From a virus: a stretch of 64,000 nucleotides of DNA. The notes under the pieces are model-generated. The model saw only the letters and a program-made list of their open reading frames with translations, did no database searches and had not been told where the DNA came from. The position numbers and the translations under genes are program-made. The stretch spans positions 78,111-142,110 of IMG/VR virus record IMGVR_UViG_3300027976_000007. The stretch is one strand, 5' to 3'. Positions 60,554-64,000 of this stretch are shown piece by piece (the stretch's first letter is position 1; each line of letters opens with the position of its first letter).

Positions 60554-61611
60554 AATATTCGGTGTTTAGGTTTTATTGTTTTCCAGATTATATCTTTATA
60601 ATCTTTTTTATCTAACATCCTGAATAATATTACAGGATATTTCTTCTTACTGGCTTGGAATGCAAATTCTTTCCTATCATCCTCTCCAGTTTTAAGTATC
60701 ACCTCCATATAATCCAACCAAGACGTCATGTTTATCATCTTAGTTTTATTCTCCAAGCCCCTTTCAAAATCCTTTATCTTATCATAAATCTCATCAGGAA
60801 CATCTTTCAATATATCCTCTACTTTACCTCCATCTTTCAGTATTTCCCATATTGAAAGTGTAGATAGATTTGTCATCACTTTATGTAGTCTTATGTAGTC
60901 TTCAAACTTAATCTTGACTCTATAATCGTCTTTAAACCTTAAAACATATCCTTCCTTGTTTTTAAAATTATGGGATTTCAAATTCATATATTCACTTTCT
61001 ATGAAATTGGCCTTTCCCTTTCTAGTATCCAAATAATATTTTAAAGGAACATTCTCCATAAGTGTATTTCTGAATAACGGTCCATTCATCTCATCATAAC
61101 CTAAAAAGGCAGTTATAAACTTACACATTTCTTCCTCATATAAGACAACTATTCTATTGTCTTTATATATTATTTCAAATATATAAGTAAATGTAGTATC
61201 AAAATCTGATTCTTTAAAGTTTTCCCACATCCATTTTTCAGCCCATTTGGCCTGATCAGATTCAAATGATCCTCTTGTTGCAAATATCCATTGTCCTTGA
61301 TACCAAAACATCATACCCATACTACCATCAAGTTTCTCTTGAATGATATAAGGTTGATTACAAATCATATTCATAACTTCTGGTGAATTTGCTATTTCTT
61401 CATAGTTGAAAAATTTATCAAAGGATTTAGCAATAAAATCTCCCTTAGTATTGGTCACTAATCCCCTACATTTTAATAGAAGGGGTGTCCATTCTCTTGA
61501 AAACTGTACCTGTTCAGTATAATTCCATATAACCAAATCTAAAGTTGGATGTGTTTGACATCTAACCTTTCCTTGGTCTAGTAATTCATTGAGTTCTTTG
61601 ATACAATTCAT
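60550..61611 (-). CDS. RNA ligase, Rnl1-like (RnlA)
   Basis: A 353-residue ATP-dependent RNA ligase of the T4 Rnl1 group (T4 374). Nucleotidyl-accepting Lys93 is in IIQEKLDGSMGMMF (89-102, motif I). Upstream CRGLVTNTKGDFIAKSFDKF and FNYEE (48-72) match the Rnl1 N-terminal region. Motif IIIa-like TYIFEIIYKDNRIVVLYEEE and motifs IV-V NKEGYVLRFKDDYRVKIKFE follow. It seals RNA ends, classically cut tRNA. Unknown promoter: no standard motif upstream. Confidence 0.85.
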   Translation of the reverse strand: MNCIKELNELLDQGKVRCQTHPTLDLVIWNYTEQVQFSREWTPLLLKCRGLVTNTKGDFIAKSFDKFFNYEEIANSPEVMNMICNQPYIIQEKLDGSMGMMFWYQGQWIFATRGSFESDQAKWAEKWMWENFKESDFDTTFTYIFEIIYKDNRIVVLYEEEMCKFITAFLGYDEMNGPLFRNTLMENVPLKYYLDTRKGKANFIESEYMNLKSHNFKNKEGYVLRFKDDYRVKIKFEDYIRLHKVMTNLSTLSIWEILKDGGKVEDILKDVPDEIYDKIKDFERGLENKTKMINMTSWLDYMEVILKTGEDDRKEFAFQASKKKYPVILFRMLDKKDYKDIIWKTIKPKHRIL

Positions 61612-61683
61612 TTTTCTAAAAATTTACCGTTCCTCCCTGTATAGTATTTAAAACAAAAGTTGTATTTGTATGATTTTTTGTTT

Positions 61684-62733
61684 TCAGTATAATACAATTT
61701 TCTCCATCAACATTTGTCTTGCTCGAGTTGAGACTTCCTTCTGAACTTCAGATGGTGTCAAATTAGAGGCCCCCAAAACATCAATTTCTTCTGTGAATAT
61801 ATCATCTTTTATCCATTTCAAAAACTCACCAGTTTTCTTTATATCTAATTCAGGATTTGATTCCTGAATGGCTTGATTTACCCTATTAATGGTAACAGAG
61901 TAATTAACGAAATCAGCAACAGCCCCCATAACTTCCGGATCAACCTCAGCTAAGGTTTTAACTTTGGAAACAGAATGTTTTTCACCTTTTACCTTGAATT
62001 TGTAAACCCTACCGTTCCATTTACCCGTCCAAACAATCCCTTCCCCTATTCCTTTTACTCCTAATTTTAAGGCTACAGGACATTGTTCTTCAACCTTATT
62101 GATTAACTCAACAAGTTCATTTGTTGCTAACTTAGGATTAACAAAATCAATCTCCATACTATAGACAGGAAAGTCATAAATTGAAAAGACATTTTGATGT
62201 CTATAGGACCATGTTATTGTAGAGTTTAAAATTTCTCTTACATCTACCCACTCATTATCCTCTTTCTCTGAATTATGTGCAATTTTAATTCCAAAGATAA
62301 AGAAGGATTTTGAAATACTGGAAATTCCTACTCCTTTTTGAATACCTTCACCTGCCCACTCACCATAAACTATTAAAGTATCATCCTCTTGAAGTGATAA
62401 TTTATCATGAATTTCAATCATAAGATCCTTAAAGAATTCCTTGGTCTCCCCTAACAATATAAAAGATGTAAAACCAAAATGAGATCCACCATCCCCTTTC
62501 TTTATAACACGATTTCTAGTTTGAATTGCAATACCATCTTTAGGAGAATATCTCACGGAAGCATTTGTCCCATGTAACTTAACTGTACCTTCAAATAATA
62601 TTTTTGGAAGGACAGGATTGGGATTGTAAATAATTTCTCCATGTTCATCCTTACCTTCGTAAGATGCATGTTTATTGACATTAAAAACTATGTTTCTAAA
62701 CTGTTCAACCTTTGGGAATTTTATTGTATTCAT
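61684..62733 (-). CDS. RNA ligase, Rnl2-like (RnlB)
   Basis: A 349-residue RNA ligase of the Rnl2 group (T4 Rnl2 is 334). Lys52 in FEGTVKLHGTNASVRY is the adenylation site (motif I). Then QTRNRVIKKGDGGSHFGF, VYGEWAGEGIQKGVGISS and SFFIFGIKI (motif III), GVKGIGEGIVWTGK (motif IV) and RVYKFKVKGEKHS (motif V). It seals nicks in double-stranded RNA. It lies after the 44-residue gene and TTTG-N20 promoter, and forms a repair set with the Rnl1-like ligase and kinase. Confidence 0.88.
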   Translation of the reverse strand: MNTIKFPKVEQFRNIVFNVNKHASYEGKDEHGEIIYNPNPVLPKILFEGTVKLHGTNASVRYSPKDGIAIQTRNRVIKKGDGGSHFGFTSFILLGETKEFFKDLMIEIHDKLSLQEDDTLIVYGEWAGEGIQKGVGISSISKSFFIFGIKIAHNSEKEDNEWVDVREILNSTITWSYRHQNVFSIYDFPVYSMEIDFVNPKLATNELVELINKVEEQCPVALKLGVKGIGEGIVWTGKWNGRVYKFKVKGEKHSVSKVKTLAEVDPEVMGAVADFVNYSVTINRVNQAIQESNPELDIKKTGEFLKWIKDDIFTEEIDVLGASNLTPSEVQKEVSTRARQMLMEKIVLY

Positions 62734-62742
62734 GTTCTTTAA

Positions 62743-62877
62743 TTATTTTTTAAGGTTCTTAGTTTCTTCTTTTAATTTAACATAGAACTCCTTTGATTTA
62801 ATTTGGAAATACGTTTCCATATCTTTTCCCCTCCATCTTTCTTTTAGGATGTCTAATACTCTGTTCATGTTTTTCAT
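62743..62877 (-). CDS. Very small helical protein ahead of the Rnl2-like ligase
   Basis: A 44-residue protein, MKNMNRVLDILKERWRGKDM then a Lys/Glu-rich helix ending KNLKK, from ATG at 62877 to TAA at 62743. It is the first reading frame after the TTTG-N20 promoter (ATG seven bases after the box) and ends nine bases before the ligase ATG. A competing frame at 62798-62992 spans the promoter itself and is rejected. Function unknown. Confidence 0.55.
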   Translation of the reverse strand: MKNMNRVLDILKERWRGKDMETYFQIKSKEFYVKLKEETKNLKK

Positions 62878-62884
62878 TTATATC

Positions 62885-62916
62885 TAAATATAACATCTCT
62901 ATCTTGGGGAGCCAAA
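62885..62916 (-). promoter_or_regulatory. TTTG-N20-TATATTTA promoter
   Basis: TTTG at 62913-62916, 20 bases ending GATGT, TATATTTA at 62885-62892, only eight bases before the ATG at 62877. It drives the RNA-ligase unit. Confidence 0.75.
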
Positions 62917-62927
62917 CAGGGGTTCTT

Positions 62928-63539
62928 TCATACCCACCATCCAGGAATTTTATATGCCATGTAATTGAATAAAACACGTTTTGCCTTTTCATGTAAACTC
63001 ATACTCATATGAAATGCAATATTTTCACATTCCTCCGGAGTGAATTCCTCTCCAACCCTGTTGGTCTTTAATTTAGCCTTTCTATATTCATTAGGGTACA
63101 ATTTAAAGTACTCTGGGAATTTATGTCCTGTTATCTCAGATTCACATCTATAAAATTTCTCCATTCTATCTCCCCTCTTTTCCTCAAACTCGGTCCATAA
63201 AAATGCAGATTCATGGTAATCAAGATACTCCAGATTATAGAATTCATCATCAACCTTTTTTAAGAGTTCGATGACAACTTTCATACTTTTGCTTTCTTCT
63301 TCCCAATATTCGATTATCTTACTTCCTTTTTCTGACATATATACTTCCATGTCAGTAATATTTTTTATGAGAATTTTATAAATCCCATTATTATCCCAAG
63401 GTCGTAACTTCCACAACAAGGGGATCCATGTCATTATCCTCCATATACTTTTAAAGAATTCTCTAATGGGATACCATATATCATATAATATATCGTATAG
63501 TTTTTTTCCTATTACACTTCTCTTCTTTTGTGATCTCAT
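62928..63539 (-). CDS. Phage protein of unknown function with basic aromatic N-terminus
   Basis: A 203-residue protein. The first 50 residues are rich in Trp, Tyr, Arg and Lys (YDILYDIWYPIREFFKSIWR, IMTWIPLLWKLRPWD) and may lie on a membrane or bind nucleic acid. A helical middle (GSKIIEYWEEESKSMKVVIE) and a C-terminal EFTPEECENIAFHMSMSLHE segment follow. Proteins with this N-terminal pattern occur in many phages of marine bacteria, without known role. It starts four bases after the candidate extended end (63543) of the previous gene. Confidence 0.55.
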   Translation of the reverse strand: MRSQKKRSVIGKKLYDILYDIWYPIREFFKSIWRIMTWIPLLWKLRPWDNNGIYKILIKNITDMEVYMSEKGSKIIEYWEEESKSMKVVIELLKKVDDEFYNLEYLDYHESAFLWTEFEEKRGDRMEKFYRCESEITGHKFPEYFKLYPNEYRKAKLKTNRVGEEFTPEECENIAFHMSMSLHEKAKRVLFNYMAYKIPGWWV

Positions 63540-63602
63540 TTTTTATGCTTTTTTAAATTGTTCCTCATTGAATTTTGTATCCGCAAGTACAAACCATTGT
63601 GA

Positions 63603-63944
63603 CTAATGTATTTCCAGTTCAACTACCATGAATTGAAATTGTGGGTCATTCATAGACCATACATCAACTTCTTTCTTTGCATCTTCTAATTTCCAATGGC
63701 TAGACTCAACAGTCCTCTTATCCTCGTTTGTCACTAAGTAGATAACACTAGGCATTACACCAGAAACGTCTTCAACATCACTTATTGATTCACTTAAAAC
63801 ATTTAGAGGTTCTTCTAAGGCTTTGCGTACTGCTTCCATCAAATCTTTTTTGTCATACCAGTTACTTACAGGAGTTTGGGCCTTATCAAACATCCAATAT
63901 CTGTCAATCAGGTCTAAAATTTCGTGTTCCATAATATATTTCAT
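63603..63944 (-). CDS. Small protein ending at the window's only TAG stop
   Basis: A 113-residue protein, MKYIMEHEILDLIDRYWMFD start, with SDVEDVSGVMPSVIYLVTNE in the middle and ending MVVELEIH. Its stop (63603-63605) is TAG, the only one among 70 genes here with a visible stop. In the same phase the frame continues SQWFVLADTKFNEEQFKKA to a TAA at 63543-63545, three bases before the next ATG. An ATG at codon 5 is another possible start. Function unknown. If TAG is read through, the product has 132 residues. Confidence 0.5.
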   Translation of the reverse strand: MKYIMEHEILDLIDRYWMFDKAQTPVSNWYDKKDLMEAVRKALEEPLNVLSESISDVEDVSGVMPSVIYLVTNEDKRTVESSHWKLEDAKKEVDVWSMNDPQFQFMVVELEIH

Positions 63945-64000
63945 TTAAGTTATTCGCCTCAATCTGCGGATATAGAGGCGTTATGTGGCATTGACTAAAT

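Noticed and set aside
62798-62992. 64-codon minus-strand frame
   Set aside because: It spans the TTTG-N20 promoter and overlaps the end of the gene at 62928; the 44-residue frame starting at 62877 fits better.
63904-64000. Open frame continuing off the right edge
   Set aside because: Only 31 codons visible, and it overlaps the start of the gene at 63944 by 41 bases; not enough to claim an upstream gene.
1-64000. CRISPR array, tRNA genes, insertion sequences
   Set aside because: No regularly spaced repeats, tRNA-like folds, transposase motifs or terminal repeats were seen.

Overview
The window is a single-strand block of a T4-like (far-T4) contractile-tailed phage genome. Every gene I can support lies on the minus strand, so transcription runs from position 64000 towards 1. 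The DNA is very AT-rich, genes are packed tightly, and many neighbours overlap as ATGA or TAATG. Starts have no Shine-Dalgarno sequence and sit behind A/T-rich leaders. Two things point to a Bacteroidota (probably flavobacterial) host: a repeated promoter of the form TTTG-N20-TATATTTA, which matches the Bacteroidota -33/-7 pattern, and secreted proteins with Bacteroidota-style signal sequences. The exact host and phage genus cannot be named from sequence reading alone.

Layout in the direction of transcription. 64000-54260 is a set of small accessory genes under the TTTG-N20 promoters. It holds an RNA-repair trio (polynucleotide kinase, Rnl1-like ligase, Rnl2-like ligase), a DUF932-like protein, a predicted lipoprotein, a secreted peptidoglycan-binding protein and a zincin-like protein. 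54255-52200 carries an HD hydrolase, a small membrane protein and a gp55-like late sigma factor. 52180-35770 is the baseplate and distal tail: gp5-like spike, gp25, gp6, a DNRLRE-like protein, a 2067-residue gp7-like protein and smaller structural proteins. 35774-33570 has a GIY-YIG protein, a DnaG-type primase and a RecB-like nuclease. 33523-25800 codes for proteins that look packaged in the head, including a 738-residue fusion with nucleotidyltransferase, two HExxH regions and a HAD 5'-nucleotidase. 25743-22610 is an accessory stretch with a COG2509-type flavoprotein. 22575-12140 is the packaging and head module: terminase gp17, portal gp20, protease gp21, scaffold gp22 and capsid gp23. 12040-8220 has a homing-endonuclease-like gene, PhoH, gp13 and gp14. 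8218-1 has a gp15-like protein with fibre repeats, a lectin-like protein, sheath, tail tube, a gp26-like chaperone with a candidate programmed frameshift, and the start of the tape measure.

Two promoter classes are visible. One is TTTG-N20-TATATTTA (seven clear cases plus one mixed site), mostly in front of accessory genes. The other is a single element, ATATTTATAA (14 exact copies and several variants), in front of structural operons. The second is presumably the late promoter served by the gp55-like sigma factor. It is the reverse complement of the T4 late TATAAATA box relative to the genes.

The observations most worth checking are the frameshifted tail chaperone, the four-part fusion protein with [LI]-x-E sites at its domain borders, the recurring N-terminal LKKLIKE-type motif, the near absence of TAG stops with one in-frame TAG that appears to be read through, the late-promoter motif, and the flavoprotein gene.
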